From contig OZ271839.1 of NCBI GenBank assembly GCA_965601825.1, positions 2,790,001-2,854,000 of the forward strand: a DNA stretch of 64,000 nt. Reading direction: 5' to 3'. The stretch is from HXMU1420-13 sp965601825. Its GTDB lineage: Bacteria; Bacteroidota; Rhodothermia; Balneolales; Balneolaceae. The position numbers and the translations under genes were made by a program. This document shows, in pieces, positions 33,910 to 42,871 of this stretch (within the stretch, counting starts at the first letter, position 1; the number at the start of each line of letters is the position of its first letter). The notes beneath the pieces were generated by a model. It worked only from the letters and a program-made list of their open reading frames with translations, ran no database searches and had not been told where the DNA came from.

Positions 33910-35268
33910 ATGAATATTAAATATGTGAAGACGTCCTTATTTCTAAGCATTATGCTTATGGTTTCAGCATGCCTAAAAGAAGAGCCAAATACTTTCAGCT
34001 TACAAGTTTATAAGAACTATGAACCAACTGGTAATGAAACAATAATATCAAGAGCTGATTATCAAAATAAACTACATGGATTTTGGCTCGGTCAATGTAT
34101 CGCTAATTGGACCGGACTTGTTACCGAGATGGATAAAATTGGAAATATTGGAGATATCCAGACCGGAGATTTTTACACTCGAGACGATTGGGGTAAACCG
34201 GATCAACCTAGTATTTGGGGTGAAGGAGTTCCAAGTGAATTATCGGCTACCATCGATTTTGTTTTCGAAGATTCCCTAAGAGTTTGGGGAGCTGATGATG
34301 ACACAGATATCGAATATATCTATCAACATTTGATGTATGAAAATCAGACTACCTTGCTTTCAGGCGAACAGATTAGAGATGGTTGGTTAAAACATATCAA
34401 AGCAGAAGAAGAGAATTATTTATGGGTTTCGAATCAAACAGCATTTGATCTGATGCAAAATGGAATGGTTCCACCTGCTACGGGAGATCCTGAAAATAAT
34501 CCGGATTTCGAAATGATTGATGCTCAACTAACCACTGAAATTTTCGGACTCTTCTCGCCTATGAGACCGGATTTCGCACTCAAAATGTCAAAAATACCAA
34601 TCCAAAATACGGCAAGAGAAGAAGCTCAGGAAATTGCTGAATTCTATGTGATTATGTATTCCCTTGCTGCGGGAGTTAACCCTGACTCTTTCATTTCAGA
34701 CCAAGTGTTTAGTATAGCTGAGATTGCAAGACAGCATCTCACGGAAGGTAAATATCCTGCAGCCATGTTTGATTTTGTTAAGCAACAATATGAGCAAGGA
34801 AATACCTGGGAAGAAACCCGTGATAATCTCTATGAACGTTATCAGGTCAACCAGATGGATGGTTATGACATCACTTCTCGAAATCTATATTGCAATGGTT
34901 GTTTTGCTGCTGGGATCAATTTTGGTGCAAGTCTGATAAGTTTGTTTTATGGGGAAGGTGATTTAATCGAGACCATCAAAATAGGTTCACTAACTGGATG
35001 GGATTCTGATAATCCAACGGCAACCTGGGGAGGAATGCTGGGATTTATACTTGGTGAAGATGGAGTCGAAGCTGCATTTGACAGAGAATTTTCTAATGTA
35101 TTCAATATTCATAGAACACGTCAAGGTTTTTCAAACGATGGATTTGATGACTTTAACAATATGGCTTTAAAAGGAATTTTGATTACTGATCGTGTTATTC
35201 AAGAGCATTTACACGGCGGTATTGATATTGAAAAAGACTTATGGTATATCCCAAAAAAAATAGATTAG
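33910..35268 (+). CDS. ADP-ribosylglycohydrolase-family lipoprotein
   Basis: 452 residues from ATG 33910 (in-frame TTG at 33901 is less likely). Signal peptide with lipobox VSAC, so exported and lipidated. Two acidic metal-site motifs of the ADP-ribosylglycohydrolase (DraG/ARH) fold are visible: GADDDTDIEYIY (about 130-142) and GWDSDNPTATWGGMLGFILG (about 362-381). DraG enzymes cleave ADP-ribose from proteins in the cytoplasm; an exported member more likely cleaves N-glycosidic bonds of nucleosides or sugars outside the cell membrane. The next gene starts one base after its stop and encodes an exported sugar-type oxidoreductase, supporting a catabolic pair. Confidence 0.85.
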   Translation: MNIKYVKTSLFLSIMLMVSACLKEEPNTFSLQVYKNYEPTGNETIISRADYQNKLHGFWLGQCIANWTGLVTEMDKIGNIGDIQTGDFYTRDDWGKPDQPSIWGEGVPSELSATIDFVFEDSLRVWGADDDTDIEYIYQHLMYENQTTLLSGEQIRDGWLKHIKAEEENYLWVSNQTAFDLMQNGMVPPATGDPENNPDFEMIDAQLTTEIFGLFSPMRPDFALKMSKIPIQNTAREEAQEIAEFYVIMYSLAAGVNPDSFISDQVFSIAEIARQHLTEGKYPAAMFDFVKQQYEQGNTWEETRDNLYERYQVNQMDGYDITSRNLYCNGCFAAGINFGASLISLFYGEGDLIETIKIGSLTGWDSDNPTATWGGMLGFILGEDGVEAAFDREFSNVFNIHRTRQGFSNDGFDDFNNMALKGILITDRVIQEHLHGGIDIEKDLWYIPKKID

Positions 35269-35269
35269 T

Positions 35270-36361
35270 ATGAAATTTCTGACATTAATCCTGATAGTAA
35301 TAATATTGTTCACTGATTTATCAATTGCACAAAATGAACCTGTAAAAATTGGAGTTGTTGGGCTCACACATACTCATGTTCACTGGATTTTAGGGCGAGA
35401 AGATAGAGGTGATATCGAAATTGTAGGTATCGTTGAACCGAATAGAGATTTAGCTCAGCGTTATTCTGATCAGCATGGTTATTCAATGGATATTGTATTT
35501 GATACCATGGAGGCAATGTTCGAAGCCACAAACCCGGAAGCTGTAACTGCATTCGGAACAATCTACGAACACTTGGAAGTAGTTCAGAAAAGTGCACCTA
35601 GAGGGATTCATGTTATGGTTGAGAAACCTTTAGCTGTGAGTCTGGATCATGCGAATCAAATGAAGGCACTTGCTGAGGAACATGGCATTGAACTACTCAC
35701 CAATTATGAAACAACATGGTACTCTTCTAACCATGAAGTAAAAAGAATACTTGATGATGAAAAAATTGGTCCAATCAGAAAAGTTGTAGTTCATGATGGC
35801 CACCAAGGTCCAGCTGAAATTGGAATCAACTCAGAATTTTTAGACTGGCTAACTGATCCTGCTCAAAATGGTGCCGGTGCACTTACAGACTTTGGCTGTT
35901 ATGGTGCAAACCTAATCACCTGGTTAAATGGTGGCGAACGCCCTACTTCTGTTTTTGCACTAACTCAAACGTTTAAACCGGAACTCTATACAAATGTTGA
36001 TGATGAGGCGACCATCATTTTAGAATACCCGGAGGCTCAGGGAATAATTCAGGCAAGTTGGAATTGGCCTTTTTCCAGAAAAGACATGGAATTATATGGA
36101 AGAACCGGTTATGCACATGCTGATAACTCCCAAATTGTACGTTATAGATTTAGCGAAGAATCTGGTGAAATGAAAGAACTGCTACCGGGCTTACAAAAAC
36201 CATACGATGATCCTTTTTCATATTTTGCAGCAATCATTCGAGGCGATATTGAAGAAGAACCAATGAGCTTATCATCCTTAGAAAACAATATGATCGTCAT
36301 GGAGATTCTTGATGCCGCAATGAGAAGTGCCAAGTCTGGTCAAAAGATAATTTTGGACTAA
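35270..36361 (+). CDS. Exported Gfo/Idh/MocA family oxidoreductase
   Basis: 363 residues. A Sec-type signal peptide (MKFLTLILIVIILFTDLSIAQ) precedes the Rossmann start VKIGVVGLTHTHVHWILG, in which the usual GxGxxG is replaced by GLTHTH. The family motif EKPLAVSLDHANQM (about 122-135) is intact, with the C-terminal alpha/beta domain to the end. Family members oxidise or reduce sugars and polyols with NAD(P). Export without a twin-arginine motif is unusual because cofactor must then be acquired outside, as a tightly bound group. Co-transcribed with the ADP-ribosylglycohydrolase-like gene. Confidence 0.88.
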   Translation: MKFLTLILIVIILFTDLSIAQNEPVKIGVVGLTHTHVHWILGREDRGDIEIVGIVEPNRDLAQRYSDQHGYSMDIVFDTMEAMFEATNPEAVTAFGTIYEHLEVVQKSAPRGIHVMVEKPLAVSLDHANQMKALAEEHGIELLTNYETTWYSSNHEVKRILDDEKIGPIRKVVVHDGHQGPAEIGINSEFLDWLTDPAQNGAGALTDFGCYGANLITWLNGGERPTSVFALTQTFKPELYTNVDDEATIILEYPEAQGIIQASWNWPFSRKDMELYGRTGYAHADNSQIVRYRFSEESGEMKELLPGLQKPYDDPFSYFAAIIRGDIEEEPMSLSSLENNMIVMEILDAAMRSAKSGQKIILD

Positions 36362-36498
36362 GATTTAATTTCTTTTGTTTAATAATCTTTTCTGTTATTA
36401 ACGATTAATAATATCAGAAGTCGCCTAAGTTATTTTGGCGCAATAAAATCCAAAGATTGAATTATTTTCGTAATTGATGATAACTCAAATAAAATCGA

Positions 36499-37290
36499 AT
36501 GCGAATTCAATCTTTCTTTTTATTGGTAGCTACTTTAGCATTGCTTAGTACTCACGTTTATAGTCAATCATTGCCTGATTTAGCATTAATTGAAGGTGGA
36601 GTTTTTATCATGGGAACAGAAGACGGAGAAGGTGATGAAAAACCGACCAGAAGAGTAACAATTTCAGGTTTCTACATCGGTAAATACGAAGTCACAGTAG
36701 CCGAATATCGACTATTTGCAGAAGCAACTAATAGATCAATGCCAGATGAACCTGAATGGGGTTGGATTAATAATCACCCTATCATGAATACTTCATGGTT
36801 TGATGCTGTAGCGTATGTTGATTGGCTTAATGATTCACTTAAAGAAAATTATCGATTACCAACTGAAGCAGAGTTTGAGTATGTAATGCGTGAAGGTAAA
36901 AGTGGTGCTACATATAGCTGGACTTCGTACAATACAATTAATGAGAATATCGGGGATGAATCATTCCGATCTGAAACTACTCGCAATGTTTGGGACAATT
37001 ATGATGATGGCAATACTTTCACTTCTCCGGTAGGTTCATATCATCCAAATGCATTTGGCGTGCATGACATCAATGGAAACATCTGGGAATGGGTAAGCGA
37101 CTGGTACGATGATTATCCAGAGGAAGATCAGATTGATCCAACTGGACCTGAAAATGGAACCCACAAGGTTGGTCGTGGTGCTAGCTATGCATCTGATCCC
37201 TGGCACACAAGAATAGCCGGTAGAAATTGGGTCTTGCCTGAATTCAAAAAACCGGGATTTCGTTTAGCTAAAGACATAGAGGAATATTGA
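36499..37290 (+). CDS. Exported SUMF1/formylglycine-enzyme-fold protein, no cysteine
   Basis: 263 residues with a Sec signal peptide (about 1-22). The FGE-sulfatase fold is clear: IEGGVFIMGTEDGEGDEKP, KYEVTVAEYRLFAEAT, WFDAVAYVDWLN, YRLPTEAEFEYVMREG, FGVHDINGNIWEWVSDWYD, VGRGASYASDPWHTRIAGRN. The two active-site Cys that true formylglycine-generating enzymes carry in the last block are absent, and the whole protein has no Cys, so it is not a sulfatase-maturation enzyme. Such domains can act as binding modules. Followed after three bases by two beta-propeller genes, possibly a periplasmic complex. Confidence 0.88.
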   Translation: MRIQSFFLLVATLALLSTHVYSQSLPDLALIEGGVFIMGTEDGEGDEKPTRRVTISGFYIGKYEVTVAEYRLFAEATNRSMPDEPEWGWINNHPIMNTSWFDAVAYVDWLNDSLKENYRLPTEAEFEYVMREGKSGATYSWTSYNTINENIGDESFRSETTRNVWDNYDDGNTFTSPVGSYHPNAFGVHDINGNIWEWVSDWYDDYPEEDQIDPTGPENGTHKVGRGASYASDPWHTRIAGRNWVLPEFKKPGFRLAKDIEEY

Positions 37291-37293
37291 ATC

Positions 37294-38205
37294 ATGAAGT
37301 ATTTACTAATTTCAATATTAACTATCGGTCTTTCTACTTTACATGCTGAATTAAGTAAAGGCTATCAAATTCATGAGCCACAAAAAGTTGCCCCTGATTT
37401 AATATCTTCAGATTTAGATGAATACAGTCCTAGCTTCGATGTTGTTAATCAGGAACTGTTTTTCATGAGAAGAAATCCGGGATCATTTTTCTATACCATA
37501 TATTCTTCGTTTAAAAGTGAATCAGGTTGGTCTGAACCAAGAATAGTTTCATTCTCCGGTAAATATCGAGATGACGCGCCTTACATTTCCATGGATGGAA
37601 ACACACTCTATTTTGATTCAAGAAGGCCACATCCGGAAGTAGCAACTGGTTCCATCAACATCTGGAAAACCAACCGAACTGACGAAAGTTGGTCCGATCC
37701 TGAAATAATATTGAATGCAAGTTTTAATGAAGCTAATGAACCTGATGCCGGGGTTGATGAATATGGACCTGCATTAGATGCTGATGGAAATTTATATTTC
37801 TATTCTTTCAGGCAACCTTATCGACCTGGAAAACGATTTACCGCAACATCGGAATCAGATTTTAAAGACGTAGTGCCAGTAGATAATATACCTGACCCTT
37901 CAGCAAATACCTTTGCATCTTACATCAGCTTTTCAAATGATGGAAATACAGCAGTTATGGAAGGTAGACATCCAAATAGAAGAGATACTGGCATATTTTA
38001 CTCATGCAAAGATGAAAACGGTGACTGGGAAGAAGCCAAGCTTTTACCACTTGTAAATTCAAAGTCGTCAGATGGTGGGCCATTTATAACAGCTGATGGT
38101 AACTGGCTATTTTTTTCAAGTAATCGACCAGCAACAGGAGTCTTTGATCCTGGTTCTGATATTTATATGATCTCAACTGAAAATCTTCCAATTCCATGCG
38201 AATAA
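37294..38205 (+). CDS. Exported PD40 beta-propeller protein
   Basis: 303 residues with a signal peptide (MKYLLISILTIGLSTLHA). Several PD40/WD40-like blades of TolB type: LDEYSPSFDVVNQELFFMRR, DDAPYISMDGNTLYFDSRRP, EYGPALDADGNLYFYSFR, ASYISFSNDGNTAVMEGRHP, SDGGPFITADGNWLFFSSNRP. Predicted five- to six-bladed propeller, typically a peptide or protein-binding platform. It overlaps the next propeller gene by 10 bases. Not part of a Tol-Pal cluster, so a Tol role is unlikely. Confidence 0.82.
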   Translation: MKYLLISILTIGLSTLHAELSKGYQIHEPQKVAPDLISSDLDEYSPSFDVVNQELFFMRRNPGSFFYTIYSSFKSESGWSEPRIVSFSGKYRDDAPYISMDGNTLYFDSRRPHPEVATGSINIWKTNRTDESWSDPEIILNASFNEANEPDAGVDEYGPALDADGNLYFYSFRQPYRPGKRFTATSESDFKDVVPVDNIPDPSANTFASYISFSNDGNTAVMEGRHPNRRDTGIFYSCKDENGDWEEAKLLPLVNSKSSDGGPFITADGNWLFFSSNRPATGVFDPGSDIYMISTENLPIPCE

Positions 38206-39383
38206 CATTAATTCTACTCCTTCTAATACTATCTAACTGCTCTGATGAACCTGATGAGCTCAATCCAGTAGGAACTTACCACTTAGAAGTTCAGGGAATA
38301 CGATCCATCGATTCTGGGATGTTAGAAATTGGTGGTGAGAACGATGATTATTTTGGCCGATTGACTTTTACCGGTTCAAGAAACAGGGAATATTCTGTTG
38401 GAATGGAATTTCTATCAGCTGATTCCATGTCATTTTACCTCGCAGGTGGAGGATACTTACGCATTGCAAGACGAGACACTAACTGGATTGGAGAGTTTAA
38501 ATATTTTGGCTTGAATGGAGATATTATAGCAAATATTAACGGCGATCTCGACAATTATCGGGAATCAGAATTTGAAAGAATTACAAAGGTGAAGCCAATT
38601 TCTTGGGGGATAATTTCAACTTCAGCACAAGAAACATTTCCTTCATTTGATCCTGTAAGAAAAGAATTATACTTCACTCGAAGTAGTGGAATCTATTCAT
38701 CAGTTAAGATGGATCAAAGTTGGTCTGAACCGGTACTTCTACCCTTTTCAAACACGTATAATTACTCAGCTCCTTATCTTTCTGATGATGGAAATACATT
38801 AGTTTTTACCAGTAATCGCCCATTGGAAGAATCTGGCGAAACAACTCGAAATAATGTTTGGAGTGTAAATCGGGATACTGAAGGAAACTGGGCAGAACCA
38901 AAAATTTATCCTGAACCAATAAATATCGATTCACTCGGTGATTACCACGCAGCAATATCGGCCAATAATTCTCTCTATTTCGTTTCATATAATCGAGATG
39001 GTGGTTTCGGTCGGTCCGATCTTTATAAAGCAATAGAATCAAACTCTGAGTATTTAGTTGAAAACTTAGGTCCTACTATCAATACCGAATTCAGTGAAGC
39101 TGACGTTTATATTGATCCGGAAGAACGATTTTTATTATTCATTTCAACATCAAGAGAAGACACTTTCGGCGCTGATGATATTTATATCACTGTAAACAGT
39201 ACTTCAGGTTGGTCGGAACCAGAGAATCTGGGGAAATCAGTTAATACTTTTGCCTATGAGTATGGACCTTGGATTGATCCAATCAATAAAAAATTCTACT
39301 TCAATAGTGATCGACGTGGAAGCGCAGATATTTATTCTATTGATATCGATCAGATACCAGTCTTATTACCTTTCTTTGAATAA
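38196..39383 (+). CDS. PD40 beta-propeller lipoprotein
   Basis: 395 residues. Short signal with lipobox ILSNC (MRITLILLLLILSNC), so lipid-anchored. An N-terminal domain of about 120 residues (GTYHLEVQGIRSIDSGM, beta-rich) precedes PD40 blades: AQETFPSFDPVRKELYFTRS, SAPYLSDDGNTLVFTSNRP, FSEADVYIDPEERFLLFIST, EYGPWIDPINKKFYFNSDRRGSADIYSID. Homologous in its blades to the preceding protein. Translationally coupled to it; third gene of the SUMF1-PD40-PD40 cluster. An inverted repeat follows 22 bases after the stop. Confidence 0.82.
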   Translation: MRITLILLLLILSNCSDEPDELNPVGTYHLEVQGIRSIDSGMLEIGGENDDYFGRLTFTGSRNREYSVGMEFLSADSMSFYLAGGGYLRIARRDTNWIGEFKYFGLNGDIIANINGDLDNYRESEFERITKVKPISWGIISTSAQETFPSFDPVRKELYFTRSSGIYSSVKMDQSWSEPVLLPFSNTYNYSAPYLSDDGNTLVFTSNRPLEESGETTRNNVWSVNRDTEGNWAEPKIYPEPINIDSLGDYHAAISANNSLYFVSYNRDGGFGRSDLYKAIESNSEYLVENLGPTINTEFSEADVYIDPEERFLLFISTSREDTFGADDIYITVNSTSGWSEPENLGKSVNTFAYEYGPWIDPINKKFYFNSDRRGSADIYSIDIDQIPVLLPFFE

Positions 39384-39404
39384 TTGAACAAAATATTAAT
39401 GACC

Positions 39405-39434
39405 ATTGACTCAACTTGTTCAGATTGAGTTAAT
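39405..39434. terminator. 10-bp inverted repeat between PD40 and DUF418 genes
   Basis: ATTGACTCAA pairs with TTGAGTTAAT (one G-U wobble) around a 10-base loop. It lies 22 bases after the PD40 lipoprotein stop and is the most likely end of that transcript. No U run follows, and an operator for the DUF418 gene is an alternative. Confidence 0.4.
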
Positions 39435-39508
39435 TTCAGTTTAACTGTTTGTATCCAAATAGTATCTTCTCAATTAGTAGTTCAAGGGTAAATTAATCGG
39501 GTACAATC

Positions 39509-40771
39509 ATGTCCACCTCTCTTCATCCAACATTGGGTAAAGAACGATTTCAATCGCTAGATATACTTCGTGGTATAGCTATACTGGGAATTTTGATCAT
39601 GAATATTCAAAGCTTCTCTATGCCGGGAGCCGCTTATCTGAATCCAACTGCATTTGGTGACCTGGAAGGCGTGAATTTCTGGGTATGGGTTTTGAGCCAT
39701 ATTTTCGCAGATCAAAAATTCATGACTATTTTCTCAATTCTATTCGGCGCCGGTGTTGTTTTAGTCACGCAAAAAACAGAGCAGAAAACAGGTAAATCAG
39801 CAGGATTCCATTACAAAAGAACCTTCTGGTTATTAATAATTGGACTAATCCATGCACACCTCATTTGGTATGGAGACATTCTTGTAGCCTATGCAGTTTG
39901 TGCATTCATAGTATTTCTTTTTCGAAAAATGAATCCAAAGAAACTATTGATCATTGGACTAATCACAATATCAATACACACATTAATATATGCCTTCATT
40001 GGTTTCAGCCTACAATTTATGCCGACTGAAGCTCTTTTAGAGTTAGAAAACGAGATATGGAAACCGGGAATAGATGCTACTTATTTTGAAGTGATGGCAG
40101 TGACCGGTTCACTATCTGATCAAATTAGTTATAATTCTCAATCTGCTCTTGAGATGGAAACAACCGTTTTTTTAATGTTAATGATGTGGCGAGCCGGAGG
40201 GCTAATGCTGGTTGGAATGGCCTTATATAAATGGGGAATTTTAACAGCTGCAAGAGATTCATCATTCTACAAAAAAGGAATGATTCTAGGTTTTCTCATA
40301 GGACTACCAGTTATTATTTGGGGCGTTTATAAGAATTTTGAAGTCAACTGGAGTTTAGAATATTCCATGTTTCTAGGATCACAGTTTAACTATTACGGAA
40401 GCTTAGGTGTTAGTTTTGCCTACATTTGTGCCATCATGCTTTTTGCCAAATCAGATGGATTGAACTTTATCAAAGAACGTTTCGCATCTATTGGACAAAT
40501 GGCACTTACAAATTATATAGCTCAATCAGTAATCAGCATATTAATTTTTTATGGTATTGGATTTGGCTTATTCAGCCAATTTGAACGAATTGAGCAAGCT
40601 GCAATCATACTAGGCATTTGGCTTCTTCAATTTGGTTGGTCGAAGCCATGGCTTGATAATTTTAAATTTGGGCCACTTGAGTGGATTTGGCGCTCTTTAA
40701 CATATGTAGAATTTCAGCCTATGAGAAAGGGAGAAAATTATGCTAATGATTCAGAAAAGAAGTTAGCATAA
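39509..40771 (+). CDS. DUF418 (YeiB-like) membrane protein
   Basis: 420 residues, about ten membrane helices. The N-terminal RFQSLDILRGIAILGILIMNIQSF is the signature of the DUF418/acyltransferase-3-like family. The C-terminal DUF418 domain covers about residues 230-400 (IAQSVISILIFYGIGFGLF, QFGWSKPWLDNFKFGPLEWIWRSLTY). Family members are poorly characterised integral membrane proteins, possibly acyl-transfer or transport related. Its last 34 bases overlap the 3' end of the convergent 109-residue gene. Separate promoter from the PD40 cluster is likely. Confidence 0.9.
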   Translation: MSTSLHPTLGKERFQSLDILRGIAILGILIMNIQSFSMPGAAYLNPTAFGDLEGVNFWVWVLSHIFADQKFMTIFSILFGAGVVLVTQKTEQKTGKSAGFHYKRTFWLLIIGLIHAHLIWYGDILVAYAVCAFIVFLFRKMNPKKLLIIGLITISIHTLIYAFIGFSLQFMPTEALLELENEIWKPGIDATYFEVMAVTGSLSDQISYNSQSALEMETTVFLMLMMWRAGGLMLVGMALYKWGILTAARDSSFYKKGMILGFLIGLPVIIWGVYKNFEVNWSLEYSMFLGSQFNYYGSLGVSFAYICAIMLFAKSDGLNFIKERFASIGQMALTNYIAQSVISILIFYGIGFGLFSQFERIEQAAIILGIWLLQFGWSKPWLDNFKFGPLEWIWRSLTYVEFQPMRKGENYANDSEKKLA

Positions 40772-41067
40772 TAGTTGGCCCAGGGTTGATCTGAAGCTTC
40801 ATCTCGATGCTCCAAATCTGCAGCAACGAAAAGATAGGTCAACTCAGATTTTGTGATCTCCAAATTCATAATGTCCATTGCTTTGTCATGGACGAATTCT
40901 GCATACCACATTGGCCATTCCGGATCGTCACCATCAACATCGATAAAAGCATCGTGGTGCGCCTTGCCCGCTTCTTTAAATAGAGCAGTTAAATTATTGA
41001 TTTGTTCTTCGCTAAACATTGGCTCTTCGGGCTTAAATGATTTAGATATGTAAGAATCTATATCCAA
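40738..41067 (-). CDS. Conserved-looking hypothetical protein, acidic, 109 residues
   Basis: Soluble, mostly helical, with His-rich and Trp-rich stretches: EAGKAHHDAFIDVDGDDPEWPMWYAEFVHDK (about 32-62) and a final DQPWANYYANFFSESLA. No family was recognised. It follows rho by 28 bases on the same strand and could be the last gene of that long minus-strand run. Overlaps DUF418 convergently by 34 bases. Confidence 0.65.
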   Translation of the reverse strand: MDIDSYISKSFKPEEPMFSEEQINNLTALFKEAGKAHHDAFIDVDGDDPEWPMWYAEFVHDKAMDIMNLEITKSELTYLFVAADLEHRDEASDQPWANYYANFFSESLA

Positions 41068-41095
41068 AAATTATAAATGCAGTAATTCCGAAAAA

Positions 41096-42763
41096 TTACT
41101 TATTCATTGAAACTAAGAACTCTTCGTTATTCCTGGTTCCTTTGATTTTCTCAAGAAGGAATTCAGCTGCTTCGAACGAATTCATATTAGTCATATAACG
41201 ACGAAGAAGTACAACTTTCTCACGTTCAGCATCGCTAACAAGAAGTTCTTCACGGCGAGTACCACTTCTAAATACATCGATAGCAGGATAAATACGACGA
41301 TCAGAAATTCGACGGTCTAAAACTATTTCACTATTACCCGTACCTTTGAATTCCTCGAAAATCACATCATCCATTCGAGAACCGGTATCAACGAGTGCAG
41401 TGGCAATAATTGTAAGAGAGCCACCACCTTCGATATTACGTGCAGAACTAAATTGTTGGCGTGGTACCTTCAAAGCTTCTGAATCCACACCACCTGTCAT
41501 TGTTCGACCTTTATTCCCAGCACAAACGTTGTATGCACGTGCAAGGCGGGTGATAGAATCTAGTAGAAGCAATACATCATGACCACTTTCAACTAATCGC
41601 TTCGCTTTTTCGAAAACGATTTCAGCCAATCCAATGTGGTTTTCCGGTTTTTCATCAAAAGTAGAAGCTACAACTTCAGCACCCTCGACGGTACGCTCCA
41701 TTTCAGTTACTTCTTCAGGGCGTTCATCCACCAAAACAATCAGGATTTTTGCTTCCGGATGATTCGTTGAAACTGCATTCGCAATGTTTCTGAGAATGGT
41801 AGTTTTACCGGTCTTTGGCTGAGCAACAATTAATTGTCGCTGACCCTTTCCAACCGGAGCAAACATATCAATAAAACGAGTAGTGTATTCACTCGCTGTA
41901 TATTCCAGTTTATAGCGATCATCTGGGTGGATTGGTAGTAATTCATCAAAGTTACCACGATTGTCCATGTCAGTTGGAATTCGGCCGTTTACGCCCTCAA
42001 CTCTAAGTAATGCGAAGTAGCGTTCACCAACTTTTGGTGGACGAATAATACCAATTACACAGTCACCCTGGCGAAGACGAAAACGCTTGATTTGTGAAGG
42101 TGAAACATAAATATCATCAGGAGATGCTTTATAACTGTAATTCACTGATCGAAGGAATCCATAACCATCCGGCAAAATTTCTAAAGTCCCTTCATTTACC
42201 AAATATGGACCTAGTTGTGGTATCAGTTCGTCTAAACGCTCTTGAAGCGTTGGTTTGTCAGAAACCGGTAGCTGGTCGTGTTCATGATTTCGTTTTCTTT
42301 GACCTTGACGCTTCCCTTGTTTGCCTTTTTGTCTCTGATCTCTCCCTTTTTGCGGCTGTTTTTTCTCTTCTTTTGGCTCCTCTTTCTTATACGAAACTAT
42401 ATGAGATGATCCACCATAGGTTGTCAACTCGTCTTCTTTTTGAGAAGTCTTCTCAATTTCTTCAACAACTTCTTCTTCTACAACCTTTTCAGCTTCCTCT
42501 TCTATATTAACCTTCTGAGCTTTTTTTCTCGTCCTTTTCTTTGGTCGAGCTTTAATTTCGTTCTCTGATTCTTCAATAGGCATTGTAACTTGTACACCTG
42601 AGCTACCAGTCTCTCTAATCTGCTCTATTAAATCATTCTTACGAACTCCGGTTACACGTTTTATTCCAACCGACTTCGCGATTACTTGAAGTTCGCCTAA
42701 TTTCTTCGACTCAAGGGATTCTAGCTTTGTTGCAGAAATACCCGCGTTCTGATTATCTGACAT
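41096..42763 (-). CDS. rho: Transcription termination factor Rho
   Basis: 555 residues. RNA-dependent helicase terminating transcription. Rho_N domain at about 14-47 (KKLGELQVIAKSVGIKRVTG), then a highly charged Lys/Glu/Arg/Gln-rich insertion (about 68-165, including QKGRDQRQKGKQGKRQGQRK). The cold-shock-like RNA-binding domain follows (LEILPDGYGFLRS), then the ATPase with Walker A AQPKTGKTT, LVDERPEEV and RRISDRRIYPAIDV. Such insertions are common in Bacteroidota and Actinobacteria and may bind RNA. Starts 108 bases after folC with a hairpin in the gap. Confidence 0.97.
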   Translation of the reverse strand: MSDNQNAGISATKLESLESKKLGELQVIAKSVGIKRVTGVRKNDLIEQIRETGSSGVQVTMPIEESENEIKARPKKRTRKKAQKVNIEEEAEKVVEEEVVEEIEKTSQKEDELTTYGGSSHIVSYKKEEPKEEKKQPQKGRDQRQKGKQGKRQGQRKRNHEHDQLPVSDKPTLQERLDELIPQLGPYLVNEGTLEILPDGYGFLRSVNYSYKASPDDIYVSPSQIKRFRLRQGDCVIGIIRPPKVGERYFALLRVEGVNGRIPTDMDNRGNFDELLPIHPDDRYKLEYTASEYTTRFIDMFAPVGKGQRQLIVAQPKTGKTTILRNIANAVSTNHPEAKILIVLVDERPEEVTEMERTVEGAEVVASTFDEKPENHIGLAEIVFEKAKRLVESGHDVLLLLDSITRLARAYNVCAGNKGRTMTGGVDSEALKVPRQQFSSARNIEGGGSLTIIATALVDTGSRMDDVIFEEFKGTGNSEIVLDRRISDRRIYPAIDVFRSGTRREELLVSDAEREKVVLLRRYMTNMNSFEAAEFLLEKIKGTRNNEEFLVSMNK

Positions 42764-42808
42764 AAATATGGTTGCTATTGCAAAAAATGATCTTACTGAA
42801 TTTGGGGT

Positions 42809-42838
42809 GAGCGCTGTTCTCTATTTTTCTTAGCACTC
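42809..42838 (-). promoter_or_regulatory. Hairpin in the rho leader
   Basis: On the minus strand GAGTGCT pairs with AGCGCTC (one wobble) around a 16-base purine-rich loop, 46 bases upstream of the rho start and 34 after folC. It could be a weak terminator of the upstream run or a leader element; rho genes elsewhere are autoregulated through their leaders. No U tract. Confidence 0.35.
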
Positions 42839-42871
42839 TATCAGGTAAGGATTTGAGGTGGATTAGCCTGA

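Noticed and set aside
36499..37290. Formylglycine-generating (sulfatase-activating) enzyme
   Set aside because: No cysteine in the entire protein, and no sulfatase gene in the window.
42094..42510. 138-codon plus-strand frame inside rho
   Set aside because: Lies antisense to the RNA-binding domain and charged insertion of an intact rho gene; composition (Leu/Ser/Phe/Val-rich) is what the complement of Lys/Glu/Gln codons gives.
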